Below, one piece after another: positions 29,820 to 38,107 of a stretch of DNA of 64,000 nucleotides. The notes beneath the pieces were generated by a model, which ran no database searches, was not told where the DNA came from, and was given only the letters and a program-made list of their open reading frames with translations. The position numbers and the translations under genes were made by a program. Position 1 is the stretch's first letter. Each line of letters starts with the position of its first letter. The DNA is from Geodermatophilus obscurus (GTDB taxonomy: Bacteria > Actinomycetota > Actinomycetes > Mycobacteriales > Geodermatophilaceae): positions 310,001 to 374,000 of the forward strand of contig NZ_FOWE01000001.1 of assembly GCF_900115395.1 (NCBI RefSeq). The letters are read 5' to 3'.

Positions 29820-30749
29820 ATGCCACCTCCAGGGCCGGACACCGGGACGCGCGGCGACGGCTTCGACGGCTTCGCGCAGGCGCGGCTCACCGTGGGGGAC
29901 GTGACCCTGCGGGTGCGGTCGGGCGGCTCCGGTCCGCCGCTGCTGCTCCTGCACGGTTACCCGGAGACCCACCTGATGTGGGGCGGCGTCGCCGCGGAGC
30001 TGGCCGAGGACTTCACCGTGGTCGCGCCCGACCTCCGCGGCTACGGCGACAGCTCGAAGCCGCCGACCGTCCCGGGGCACGAGACCTACGGCAAGCGGGC
30101 CATGGCCGACGACGGCGTGCGGCTGATGCGGCAGCTGGGGTTCGACGCCTTCGACGTGGTGGGCCACGACCGGGGCGGCCGGGTGGCCTACCGCATGGCG
30201 CTGGACTCCCCGGACGCCGTGCGCCGGGTGACCGTGATGGACGTCGTCCCCACCGGCGAGGTGTGGGCCCGGGCCGACGCGCGCCTGGCGCTCGGGTACT
30301 GGCACTGGTCGTTCCTCGCGCTGCCCGAGCCGGTGCCCGAACGGCTCATCGCCCCGGACCCGGAGTTCTTCTTCTTCGACGCCGAGTTCGGCGGCGCCGT
30401 CCGGGGCTTCGCGCCCGAGGCGGTCGCCGACTACGCCCGGTCGGTCCGGGACCCGGCCGTGGTGCACGCCATCTGCGAGGACTACCGCGCCGGCGCCACC
30501 TGCGACCGCGACGACGACGACGCCGACCGGGCCGCCGGGCGCCGCATCACCTGCCCGCTGCAGGTGCTGTGGGCGGGCCGGGGCGCCCTGGCGACCTGGT
30601 ACGACACGCTTGCCGTCTGGCGGGAGTGGGCCGACGACGTCACCGGCGAGGCGCTGGACTCCGGGCACTTCCTGGCTGAGGAGCGGCCTGCGGAGACGCT
30701 GGCCGCGATCCGCCGCTTCCACGGTGACGGGCACGCGCAGGCCGCGTGA
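29820..30749 (+). CDS. haloacetate-dehalogenase-like alpha/beta hydrolase
   Basis: 309 residues. HGYPETHLMW (oxyanion region), nucleophile Asp117 in VVGHDRGGRVAYR and a YWHWSFLALPEPVPERLI segment that matches the halide-binding His-Trp pair region of fluoroacetate dehalogenases; catalytic His in SGHFLAEE. Asp instead of Ser as nucleophile separates it from the preceding esterase-like protein and from lipases; epoxide hydrolases are an alternative but usually have other lid tyrosines. Starts ATG 29820, 20 bp after the previous stop. A soil bacterium could use it against halogenated organic acids; real substrates are inference. Confidence 0.75.
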   Translation: MPPPGPDTGTRGDGFDGFAQARLTVGDVTLRVRSGGSGPPLLLLHGYPETHLMWGGVAAELAEDFTVVAPDLRGYGDSSKPPTVPGHETYGKRAMADDGVRLMRQLGFDAFDVVGHDRGGRVAYRMALDSPDAVRRVTVMDVVPTGEVWARADARLALGYWHWSFLALPEPVPERLIAPDPEFFFFDAEFGGAVRGFAPEAVADYARSVRDPAVVHAICEDYRAGATCDRDDDDADRAAGRRITCPLQVLWAGRGALATWYDTLAVWREWADDVTGEALDSGHFLAEERPAETLAAIRRFHGDGHAQAA

Positions 30750-30790
30750 GGACCCCCGCACCGGCCGGTGCGGGCGAGAGGAGACCGGGA

Positions 30791-31075
30791 ATGAGCGACC
30801 CCACGGACCCCGGCGACCGCCGGCTGGACGGCAACGCCGCGGCCGGCGTCCTTACCGAGGTCATGACCATGGACCCGGCGTCGGCGATGGCCACCTGTGC
30901 GCACTGCGGCGGCCGGGCGGCGCTGGGCGGGCACCTCGTCTACGCCGATGCCCCGGCGCTGGTGCTGCGCTGCCCGTCGTGCCTGCAAGTGGTCCTGCGG
31001 TGCGCGTCGGACGAGGGCGGTCGGCGGCTGGAGATGACCGGCGTGCTGCTGCTGACCTCGCCGCCGGACCGCTGA
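30791..31075 (+). CDS. DUF6510 family zinc-ribbon protein
   Basis: 94 residues. LDGNAAAGVLTEVMTMDP followed by two CxxC pairs (ATCAHCGG and LRCPSCLQ) forming a rubredoxin-like zinc ribbon. This family is commonly found beside molybdopterin oxidoreductase and ferredoxin-reductase genes, which are indeed the convergent neighbours here. AGGAGA precedes the ATG. Possibly a small redox or metal-handling partner; no activity known. Confidence 0.8.
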   Translation: MSDPTDPGDRRLDGNAAAGVLTEVMTMDPASAMATCAHCGGRAALGGHLVYADAPALVLRCPSCLQVVLRCASDEGGRRLEMTGVLLLTSPPDR

Positions 31076-31088
31076 CCGCCCGGGGCCG

Positions 31089-31517
31089 TCACGCGCCCCC
31101 GGGCGGGTCCGGCGGGACCGGTCCCAGCGAGACGGTGCACAGCCCGAGCATGTCGACGATCCCCACCAGCCGGCCGTCGGCGAGCACCAGCAGGTGGTGG
31201 ATCCGGTGCTGCACCATCGTGCGCAGGGCGTCGCCGACCGTCGTGTCCGGGGTGACGGTGACGGGCATGGTGGACAGGACGTCGGTGACCCGCAGCTGCT
31301 CGAGGTCCCGGCCGTCGGCGACCGCCTGGGTGACGTCGGCGTCGGTGACGATCCCGAGCGGGACGCGGGGGTCGTCACTGCGGACGACGACGAGGGCGGT
31401 GTCGCCCGACCGCTTCATCAGGTAGGCGGCCGCGGCCAGGTGCGCCCGCTGCTCCACGGTCGTGACCGGCGGGCGCATCACGGCCTGCACGGTGGGGGTG
31501 GCGGCTGTGGTGGTCAC
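31089..31517 (-). CDS. two-CBS-domain protein
   Basis: 142 residues made almost entirely of a tandem CBS pair (VQAVMRPPVTTVEQRAHLAA... LGIVTDADVTQAV and VLSTMPVTVTPDTTVGDAL... LVGIVDMLGL), which usually binds adenosine nucleotides and acts as an energy sensor. GTG start. Third gene of the run following the molybdopterin oxidoreductase and reductase (22-bp gap to the latter's stop). No effector domain is attached, so it must act on another protein. Confidence 0.85.
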   Translation of the reverse strand: MTTTAATPTVQAVMRPPVTTVEQRAHLAAAAYLMKRSGDTALVVVRSDDPRVPLGIVTDADVTQAVADGRDLEQLRVTDVLSTMPVTVTPDTTVGDALRTMVQHRIHHLLVLADGRLVGIVDMLGLCTVSLGPVPPDPPGGA

Positions 31518-31539
31518 GGGTCTCCTCGCGGCGGGATGG

Positions 31540-32298
31540 TCACGCCGGGTCCCCGGTGCCGCCGAACCGCTCGAGCCGGACGGCCGAGGAGGCGTGCCCG
31601 AGGTCCACCAGGGTGGTGGCGACGGTCTCGACGAAGACGGTGGGGCCGCAGACGAAGACCCGGGGCCGGGCGTCGGGCGGGAAGGTCTGCTCCTGCAGCA
31701 GGGCACGGTCGACGCGGCCGGTGCGCCCGCGCCAGCCCGGCGGCGCGCCGCGGGTCAGCGTCACCGTCGTCTCCGGCCCGAGCAGGTCGCCGCCCAGGAC
31801 GTCGTCGGCGGTGCGGGCCGAGTACAGCAGCCGGACCGGGGTGGGGTCCCCGGCGCGCCGGGCGTGGTCGAGCATGGCGAGGAAGGGGGAGGCCCCGGCG
31901 CCCCCGGCGACGAGCTGCACCGGCCGCCGCTGGTCCGCCGGGGTGGCGGCGTCGGCGGCGGCCGACCACACGAAGTACCCGCCGATCGGCCCGCGCAGCT
32001 CCAGGTCGTCCCCGGCCTGCATCTCCTCGGTGAGGTAGGGCGACACCTCACCGCCCTCGAGGTCCTCCACGAGCAGGTGGAGCCGGGGGTCCTCGGGGGG
32101 TGAGGCGATCGAGTAGCTGCGCTGGGCGGTGTAGCCGTCCTCGGCCGTCAACCGGACGTCGACGTGCTGCCCGGGCAGGTGTCCCCGCCAGTCGGGGACG
32201 TCGAAGACCAACCGCCGCACCCGGGGGCTCTCGGGCAGGTTGTCCGCGAGCCTGGCGCGCAGCCAGGTCAGTCGCCGCTGTACCGCTGCTCGCGCCAC
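31540..32298 (-). CDS. FAD/NAD-binding oxidoreductase (ferredoxin reductase-like)
   Basis: 252 residues: FAD-binding barrel with RSYSIASPP (flavin-binding RxYS motif) and LPGQHVDVRL, then an NAD(P) domain with VAGGAGASPFLAML and VFVCGPTVFVETVA. It lacks a C-terminal 2Fe-2S domain, so its electron acceptor is a separate protein. GTG start overlaps the molybdopterin oxidoreductase gene by 31 nt, a sign of coupled expression; the most economical idea is that it feeds electrons to, or takes them from, that enzyme. Confidence 0.85.
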   Translation of the reverse strand: MARAAVQRRLTWLRARLADNLPESPRVRRLVFDVPDWRGHLPGQHVDVRLTAEDGYTAQRSYSIASPPEDPRLHLLVEDLEGGEVSPYLTEEMQAGDDLELRGPIGGYFVWSAAADAATPADQRRPVQLVAGGAGASPFLAMLDHARRAGDPTPVRLLYSARTADDVLGGDLLGPETTVTLTRGAPPGWRGRTGRVDRALLQEQTFPPDARPRVFVCGPTVFVETVATTLVDLGHASSAVRLERFGGTGDPA

Positions 32299-32873
32299 GG
32301 GTCACCGCGGTCGTGGTAGCCGAAGGTCTCCCAGAAGCCGGGCTCGTTCCTCGGCGTCACGGACAGCCCGCGGACCCACTTGGCGCTCTTCCAGAAGTAC
32401 AGGTGCGGGACCAGCAGCCGCGCCGGGCCGCCGTGCTCGGGTGCGAGGGGCTGCCCGTCGTAGGTGTCGACCACCCATGCCCGGCCGTTCGTCACGTCGT
32501 CGAGGGGCAGGTTGGTGGTGTACCCGCCGTCGGAGAATGCCAGCACGTGCGACCCCTGCACGCCGGCGTCGGCCAGCAGGGTGTCGACCGACACGCCCTC
32601 CCAGCGGGTGCCGAACTTCGACCACTTGGTCACGCAGTGGATGTCGACCGAGACCGACTCGCGCGGCAGCGCGCGGAACTCCTCCCACGTCCAGGTCTGC
32701 GGGGCGGCGACCTCGCCGCGCACCGCGAGGTCCCACTGCGCGGGCGGCGTGTGCGGGGTCGGGCCGGCCGACAGCACCGGGAACCGGTCGCCGGTGTCGT
32801 ACTGCCCCGGCGGCAGGCGGTCGTCGGTGGTGGCCGACCGCCGGCGCCCGAAGCCCCGGGAGACCAGTGACAT
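32268..32873 (-). CDS. molybdopterin-dependent oxidoreductase, sulfite-oxidase fold
   Basis: 201 residues, a minimal YedY/sulfite-oxidase-type molybdopterin domain. Molybdenum-ligand Cys is in VDIHCVTKWSKFGTRWEGV; other fold segments are LPRESVSVD, GGYTTNLPLDD and PARLLVPHLYFWKSAKWV. No twin-arginine signal or transmembrane part is obvious, so it is probably cytosolic. ATG 32873 has AGGAGGAGGA upstream. First gene of an operon with a reductase and a CBS protein; the shared dyad motif lies 59 bp upstream. Proposed role: reductive repair or detoxification with the flavin reductase as partner (inference). Confidence 0.85.
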   Translation of the reverse strand: MSLVSRGFGRRRSATTDDRLPPGQYDTGDRFPVLSAGPTPHTPPAQWDLAVRGEVAAPQTWTWEEFRALPRESVSVDIHCVTKWSKFGTRWEGVSVDTLLADAGVQGSHVLAFSDGGYTTNLPLDDVTNGRAWVVDTYDGQPLAPEHGGPARLLVPHLYFWKSAKWVRGLSVTPRNEPGFWETFGYHDRGDPWREQRYSGD

Positions 32874-32932
32874 GGCCGTCCTCCTCCTCGTCCGGCGGAC
32901 CGTGCCACCCTGCGGCCGGGCGGCGGGCGGCC

Positions 32933-32950
32933 GCATCGGTCAGATGACCG
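32933..32950 (-). promoter_or_regulatory. shared dyad motif, copy d (molybdopterin oxidoreductase operon)
   Basis: Reads CGGTCATCTGACCGATGC towards the operon; the CGGTCA-NN-TGACCG core is a perfect dyad in this copy, the best of the set. Confidence 0.55.
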
Positions 32951-32959
32951 TGGCGCGGG

Positions 32960-34126
32960 TCAGCCGAAGGTGACCGCGTAGACCTCGGCGCCGCGGTCGA
33001 GGAACTCGATCTCCACGGTGGCGGCGTCGACCGCGCCCGGGCGGCGCACGAGCTGGTGCAGCCGGGGCTCCGCGATGGTCCCGGAGCCGTCGGAGGCGAC
33101 GTCGAGGCCGGCGTCGGCGCCCGACGGTCGGCCGTCGAGCAGCACGCGGTACCGCACGGTCGCGCCGGCCGGTGGCGCCGCGACCAGGTGGAGGTCGCGG
33201 GCGGAGAAGCGGAGGGTGAGCCGCCCGCCGGGCTTCTGCGCCACCGCCGCCTCGCGGCCCACCGTCCAGGCGCCGGCCAGGGCCCAGTGGCCGAGCCGCA
33301 GCCGGTCGGGGGCGGCGTAGGCGCGCGGCAGGTCGGCCACGACTCCGCCCGGCGAGGCGAAGCCGGTGGTCCGGTCGTAGCCCAGGTAGGTCTCGGCGGA
33401 GCGGAGGCTGTCCCAGTCGGCCGGGGCCTCGACGCCGCGCGCCTCGACGGGTGCGGGGAAGGGCCCGAGGTCGCCGGCGCCGGCCTCGGTGAGCAGCTGC
33501 CGCAGGACCGTCTCGGTCTCCTCGTAGGAGCCCTCGCCGAAGACGTGGTGGCGCAGGCGCCCGGTGGCGTCGACGAGGTAGAGCGCCGGCCAGAAGTGGT
33601 TGTGGAAGGACCGCCAGACGCCGAAGGTGTCGTCGACCGCGACCGGGTAGCCGATCGAGCGGGACTCCACGGCCCGGCGGACGGCCTCGACGCCGTGCTC
33701 GAAGGAGAACTCGGGGGAGTGCACCCCGACCACCACCAGCCCGGCGTCGCGGTAGGCGTCGGCCCAGGCGCGCACGTGGGGCAGCTGGCGCAGCCAGTTG
33801 ATGCAGGTGTGGGTCCAGAAGTCGACGAGCACCACCCGGCCGCGCAGGTCGGCGCCGGTGAGCGGGGGCGAGTTGAGCCAGTCGGTGGCCGCGGCGAGGG
33901 AGAACTCCGCCTCGACGGGCCACAGGGCGTCGGCGCCGTCGGCGTCCCCGCGGTCCTCGGCGCGGACGTCGTCGGGACGGAACAGCTGCCCGAGCCGGCG
34001 GGCGCGGTCCAGCAGGTGGTCGGAGCCCAGGTGGTCGGGGGTCGTGTGCTCGGAGGTCGTGTGCTCGGTGGTCGTGTGCTCGGTGGTCGTGTGCCGGGTC
34101 CTCTCGCGGGCGGCGTGCGCGCCCAC
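32960..34126 (-). CDS. redoxin (thioredoxin-fold) protein with altered CxxC and C-terminal beta domain
   Basis: 388 residues. Low-complexity His/Thr/Glu-rich N-terminus, then a TlpA-like thioredoxin domain (VVLVDFWTHTCINWLRQLPHV... DTFGVWRSFHNHFWPALYLVD) and a C-terminal ~130-residue beta-rich domain ending EIEFLDRGAEVYAVTFG, as in DipZ-type proteins. The canonical CxxC is CINW here, leaving a single cysteine, so disulfide exchange would need another partner or a peroxidase-like mechanism. No signal peptide is visible. GTG start; stands between the Mo-enzyme operon and the divergent zwf. Confidence 0.8.
   Translation of the reverse strand: MGAHAARERTRHTTTEHTTTEHTTSEHTTPDHLGSDHLLDRARRLGQLFRPDDVRAEDRGDADGADALWPVEAEFSLAAATDWLNSPPLTGADLRGRVVLVDFWTHTCINWLRQLPHVRAWADAYRDAGLVVVGVHSPEFSFEHGVEAVRRAVESRSIGYPVAVDDTFGVWRSFHNHFWPALYLVDATGRLRHHVFGEGSYEETETVLRQLLTEAGAGDLGPFPAPVEARGVEAPADWDSLRSAETYLGYDRTTGFASPGGVVADLPRAYAAPDRLRLGHWALAGAWTVGREAAVAQKPGGRLTLRFSARDLHLVAAPPAGATVRYRVLLDGRPSGADAGLDVASDGSGTIAEPRLHQLVRRPGAVDAATVEIEFLDRGAEVYAVTFG
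34041..34094. repeat. 15-bp tandem repeat inside redoxin gene
   Basis: About 3.6 copies of GTCGTGTGCTCGG[AT]G, encoding a pentapeptide repeat HTT[TS]E near the N-terminus of the redoxin. In-frame unit length means copy changes keep the frame. Likely slippage-prone. Confidence 0.85.
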
Positions 34127-34267
34127 CCTCCGACCCCACCGGGGCCGCTCGCGCCCGTGGGGATCCCTGGTGCGGGCCGGGGCCGGCGGTTCCCGCGGGT
34201 CCGGTCCACGCCTCCGGGCTTAGGGTGCTCCATCCGGTCCGGCGCGGCGGGTGACCTCGCCCTCCCG

Positions 34268-34281
34268 GGACCGACCGGTCC
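34268..34281. promoter_or_regulatory. palindrome upstream of zwf
   Basis: GGACCG-AC-CGGTCC, perfect 14-bp dyad in the 194-bp gap between the divergent redoxin and zwf genes, 39 bp before the zwf ATG. Candidate operator; it shares only GGTC with the motif found elsewhere in the block. Confidence 0.35.
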
Positions 34282-34320
34282 ACACGCCGTGCCGCGCGAA
34301 CGCGAGGGGTGCATCTCCCG

Positions 34321-35811
34321 ATGACGACCGACCAGCCGCGACGCTCGCCCCCGTGCGTCCTCGTCATCTTCGGCGCGTCGGGGGACCTGACCGCCCGCAA
34401 GCTGCTCCCCGCGCTGGAACGGCTGGCCGCTTACGGTGCGCTGCCGGCCGAGGTCGCCCTGGTCGGGGTCGCGCGCACACCGATGACCGACGAGGAGTTC
34501 GGCAGCCACTGCCGCGAGACCGTCGCCGCCACGGACGACCCGCGATGGACGGAGCTCACCGCCACCGCGCGGTACGTCGCCGGGGACTACGACGACCCGG
34601 CCACCTACGCCCGTCTCGCCGAGGTGCTCGAGGACTGCGACCGGCGGCAGGGCACCGCCGGCGGCCGGGTGTACTACCTGGCCACCCCGCCACGGTTGTT
34701 CGGGCCGATCGCGGTGAGCCTGGGGAAGGCCGGGCTGGGCGCACCGACCGGGCAGGGGTTCGTACGCGCCGTCATCGAGAAGCCGTTCGGCTGGGACGAG
34801 ACCAGCGCCCGCGAGCTGTACGCCGACCTGTCGACGGCGTTCACCGAGGAGCAGATCTTCCGCATCGACCACTACCTGGCCAAGGAGACGGTGCAGAACC
34901 TGCTGGCGCTGCGGTTCGCCAACTCGGTCTTCGAGCCCATCTGGAACCGCACCTGGGTCGAGGACGTGCAGATCACCGTCGCGGAGACCCTCGGCGTGGG
35001 CAGCCGGGGCGGGTTCTACGAGACGACCGGGGCGATGCGCGACATCGTGCAGAACCACGTGCTGCAGGTGTTGTCGCTGTTCCTCATGGAGCCCCCGACC
35101 TCGTTCCACGCCGAGGCGATCCGCGACGAGAAGGTCAAGCTCCTGCGTGCCATCCGGCCGCTGGACGAGGAGGCCCAGATCGCGACGAACGCCGTCCGTG
35201 GCCAGTACACCCGCGGGGGCACCCGCGAGGAGCTGATGCCCGGGTACCGGGAGGAGCCCGGCGTCGACCCGCTGAGCTCCACCGAGACGTTCGTGGCCCT
35301 CAAGCTCGACATCGACAACTGGCGGTGGACCGGCGTGCCGGTCTTCGTGCGGACCGGCAAGCGGCTGCCCGCCCGGGTCACCGAGGTCGCGATGCAGTTC
35401 CGGCGGCCCCCGCAGCTGCCGCTGTTCCCGGGCACCGAGGCCGGCCTGGAGCCCGACGCCCTGATCGTGCGGGTCGCGCCCGACGAGGGGGTCAGTCTCC
35501 GCTTCGGCGCCAAGGTCCCCGGCCACGCCTTCCGCGTGCAGAAGGCCTCGATGGACTTCTCCTACGAGAGCTTCGACCAGGAGTCGATCGACGCCTACGA
35601 GCGGGTGATCCTCGACGCGCTGATCGGTGACCCCACCCTCTTCATCCGGGCCGACGAGGTCGGCCGCTCCTGGCGCATCGTCGACCCGGTGCTGCGGTAC
35701 TGGGCCGGCGACCCGCAGCCGATCCCGCTGTACCAGGCCGCCACCTGGGGGCCGCCGGAGGCCACCGCGCTGATGACCCGCACGGGCCGCAGCTGGCGCC
35801 ACGGGACCTGA
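34321..35811 (+). CDS. zwf: glucose-6-phosphate dehydrogenase
   Basis: 496 residues. Oxidises glucose 6-phosphate to 6-phosphogluconolactone with NADP, giving reducing power. N-terminal VIFGASGDLTARK nucleotide loop, VIEKPFGWD and the active-site RIDHYLAKETVQN are intact, as is the C-terminal beta+alpha domain. ATG 34321 chosen; GTG 34309 is in frame upstream. It stands alone, without the usual tal/tkt/opcA neighbours, beside stress-type genes, which suggests a second zwf used for NADPH supply under oxidative stress (inference). Confidence 0.93.
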   Translation: MTTDQPRRSPPCVLVIFGASGDLTARKLLPALERLAAYGALPAEVALVGVARTPMTDEEFGSHCRETVAATDDPRWTELTATARYVAGDYDDPATYARLAEVLEDCDRRQGTAGGRVYYLATPPRLFGPIAVSLGKAGLGAPTGQGFVRAVIEKPFGWDETSARELYADLSTAFTEEQIFRIDHYLAKETVQNLLALRFANSVFEPIWNRTWVEDVQITVAETLGVGSRGGFYETTGAMRDIVQNHVLQVLSLFLMEPPTSFHAEAIRDEKVKLLRAIRPLDEEAQIATNAVRGQYTRGGTREELMPGYREEPGVDPLSSTETFVALKLDIDNWRWTGVPVFVRTGKRLPARVTEVAMQFRRPPQLPLFPGTEAGLEPDALIVRVAPDEGVSLRFGAKVPGHAFRVQKASMDFSYESFDQESIDAYERVILDALIGDPTLFIRADEVGRSWRIVDPVLRYWAGDPQPIPLYQAATWGPPEATALMTRTGRSWRHGT

Positions 35812-35844
35812 CCGCACCCCTCGACGGGGAGACGCGCCCACCGG

Positions 35845-36868
35845 TCAGGTGCGGCCGGCCACCGCGGTGCGCAGCTCCAGCAGCGCGTCGAGGAACGCCT
35901 CCGAGAACGTCGGGAACGGCTGGACCACGTCCTCGAGGACGTCCAGCGGCACGCGGGCCCGGATGGCGAGGGTGGCCTGCTGCAGCCACTCGCCGGACCC
36001 AGGGCCCAGCGCGTGCGCGCCGGTGAGGCGTGCGCCGTCGGAGACCAGCGTGAGGTAGCCGGGCTCGGTGTCGTAGGAGCGTGTGTAGGTGGCCGTCCGC
36101 GCCACCCCGGACAGCGGGACGGTCGCCGTCAGCGGCCCGTCGGCGTCCCCCACCGCAGCGGCCTCCGGATCGGTGTAGGTCACCCGCGGGACGGCGGAGT
36201 AGTCCACCGTGCGCGGCCGGCCCAGGATGTTCGACGCCACCACGCGCGCCTGGTACTTGCCGACGTGCGTGAGCGGCCACGGTGTCATGACGTCACCGAC
36301 GGCCCACAGCCCCTCGCGGGCGTTCATGCGCGCGTCGACCCGGAGCTCCTCGATGCCGACCGTCTCCAGGCCGATGTCGTGCACCCGGGGCCGCCGGCCG
36401 GTGGCGACCAGCAGCCGGTCACCGCGCAGGGGCTTCCGGTCGGGGAACTCGAGCACGAACTCCCCGTCCTCCCGGCGCGCGGCAGACGCCATCTGGCCGA
36501 AGAACAGGCCCACGCCCTCGGCCGCGAGGGCCGTGCCGAGCGCCGTGCCCAGGGCCCGTGGCTCGCGGGGGAGGAGGTGCTCCATGCCCTCGACGATCGA
36601 TGCCGAGCCACCCAGCCGGGTCACCGCCTGGGCCATCTCCACGCCCACCGGGCCGCCGCCGAGAACCAGCAGGTGGCGCGGGACCTCCGTCATGCTCGTC
36701 GCGTCCCGGCTGGTCCACACGCCGGGCAGCTCGCGCAGCCCCGGGACGGGCGGCACGAACGGATCGGAGCCGGTGGCCAGGACCACGTGGGTGGCCGCGT
36801 GGGACACCCCGTCCACCACGACGCGTCCGTGCCCGGCGAGGCGGCCGTGGCCGCGGATGACGTCGAGC
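35845..36868 (-). pseudogene. FAD-dependent disulfide oxidoreductase, N-terminus deleted
   Basis: The C-terminal ~340 residues of a mercuric-reductase/dihydrolipoamide-dehydrogenase-like protein: [25 protein letters not shown]-binding [18 protein letters not shown]-binding ALWAVGDV-like [21 protein letters not shown] and the dimerisation domain ending [19 protein letters not shown]. The N-terminal FAD-binding GxGxxG and redox CxxxxC are absent because homology stops abruptly near 36868, where ftsH sequence of the opposite strand begins. The frame stays open upstream but codes antisense of ftsH there. Loss of start and redox centre means no functional enzyme. Confidence 0.75.
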
Positions 36869-36869
36869 G

Positions 36870-38107
36870 ACCGGCCGACTCGGCCTCGGAGTTCATCGAG
36901 GCGATCGTCGGCGTCGGCGCCAGCCGGGTGCGCGACCTGTTCGCACAGGCGAAGGCGGTGGCCCCGTCGATCGTCTTCATCGACGAGCTCGACGCCATCG
37001 GCCGGGCGCGGGGCGGGTCGGTCGCGACCGGCGGCGTCGACGAGCGGGAGCAGACGCTCAACCAGGTGCTCACCGAGATGGACGGCTTCGAGGGCAACGA
37101 GGGCGTGGTCGTGCTGGCCGCCACCAACCGGCCGGAGGTGCTGGACCCGGCGCTGCTGCGGCCGGGCCGGTTCGACCGACGGGTGGCGGTCGGCGCCCCT
37201 GACCGGCGCGGCCGGCTGGAGATCCTGCGGGTCCACACGCGGGCGGTGCCGCTGGCCCCCGACGTCGACCTGGAGGCGGTGGCCGCCGCGACGCCGGGCA
37301 TGGTCGGAGCCGACCTGGCGAACCTGGTCGACGAGGCGGCGCTGCTGGCCGCCGCCCCGCGGCGCGAGGAGGTCACCGCCGCGGACTTCGGAACGGCGCT
37401 GGAGAAGACCGTGCTGGGCACCGTGCGCGGCATCGTGCTCTCCCCGGAGGAGAAGCTGAGCACCGCCCACCACGAGTCGGGGCACGCGCTGCTCGGCATG
37501 CTGACCCCCGGTGCGGACCCGGTGCGCCGGGTGACGATCGTCCCGCGGGGGCAGGCGCTGGGGGTGACCGTGCAGACCCCGCAGGCCGACCGGTACGGGT
37601 ACTCCGTGCGCTAACTGCGGGGCCGCATCGTCGGGGCGCTCGGTGGCCGCGCCGCCGAGGAGGTCGTCTACGACGACGTCACGACGGGTGCCGCGAGCGA
37701 CCTGGAGCAGGCCACCGCGCTGGCCCGGCAGATGGTCGGCCGCTGGGGCATGTCGGCCGCCGTCGGGCCGGTCACCGTCCTGCCCTCGGGGCCGGAGCAG
37801 TCGTTCGTCGCCGACGGCGTCGCGCCGGCGACCCGCGAGCTCGTCGACCGCGAGGTCCGCCGCCTGCTCGAGGACTGCTACCGCGAGGCGGTCGAGACGC
37901 TGCGGGGCAACCGGGAGCGGCTCGATCGCCTGGCCCCGCACCCTGCTGGACCGGGAGACGCTCGACGAGGCCGAGGCCCTCGCCGCCGCCGGGCTCACCC
38001 CGGGGACGGCGCCGGCCGCCGTCGCCCGCGGGGAGACGCCCGTCGGCGGCCGCGTCGCGGGCCTCCCTCCGGAGGACGCCGCCGCCCCAGCGGGTCAGCT
38101 GTCCTGA
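36870..38107 (+). pseudogene. FtsH AAA protease remnant, 5'-deleted with nonsense codon and frameshift
   Basis: Begins mid-ATPase at [21 protein letters not shown]; Walker A and the membrane region are missing. Walker B ([11 protein letters not shown]), second-region-of-homology ([20 protein letters not shown]) and the zinc site HHESGHA are present. The frame is interrupted by TAA at 37612-37614 where relatives have Tyr (YGYSVR*LRGRIVGALGG), and a further shift at the CCCC run 37934-37937 moves the C-terminal RTLLDRETLDEAEALAAAG into another frame. Three independent lesions argue for a real pseudogene. The end overlaps the convergent glucosidase stop. Confidence 0.85.

Noticed and set aside
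34268-34281. DosR-type box upstream of zwf
   Set aside because: GGACCGACCGGTCC is a good palindrome but does not fit the GGGACTTNNGNCCCT-like consensus; kept only as a generic operator candidate.
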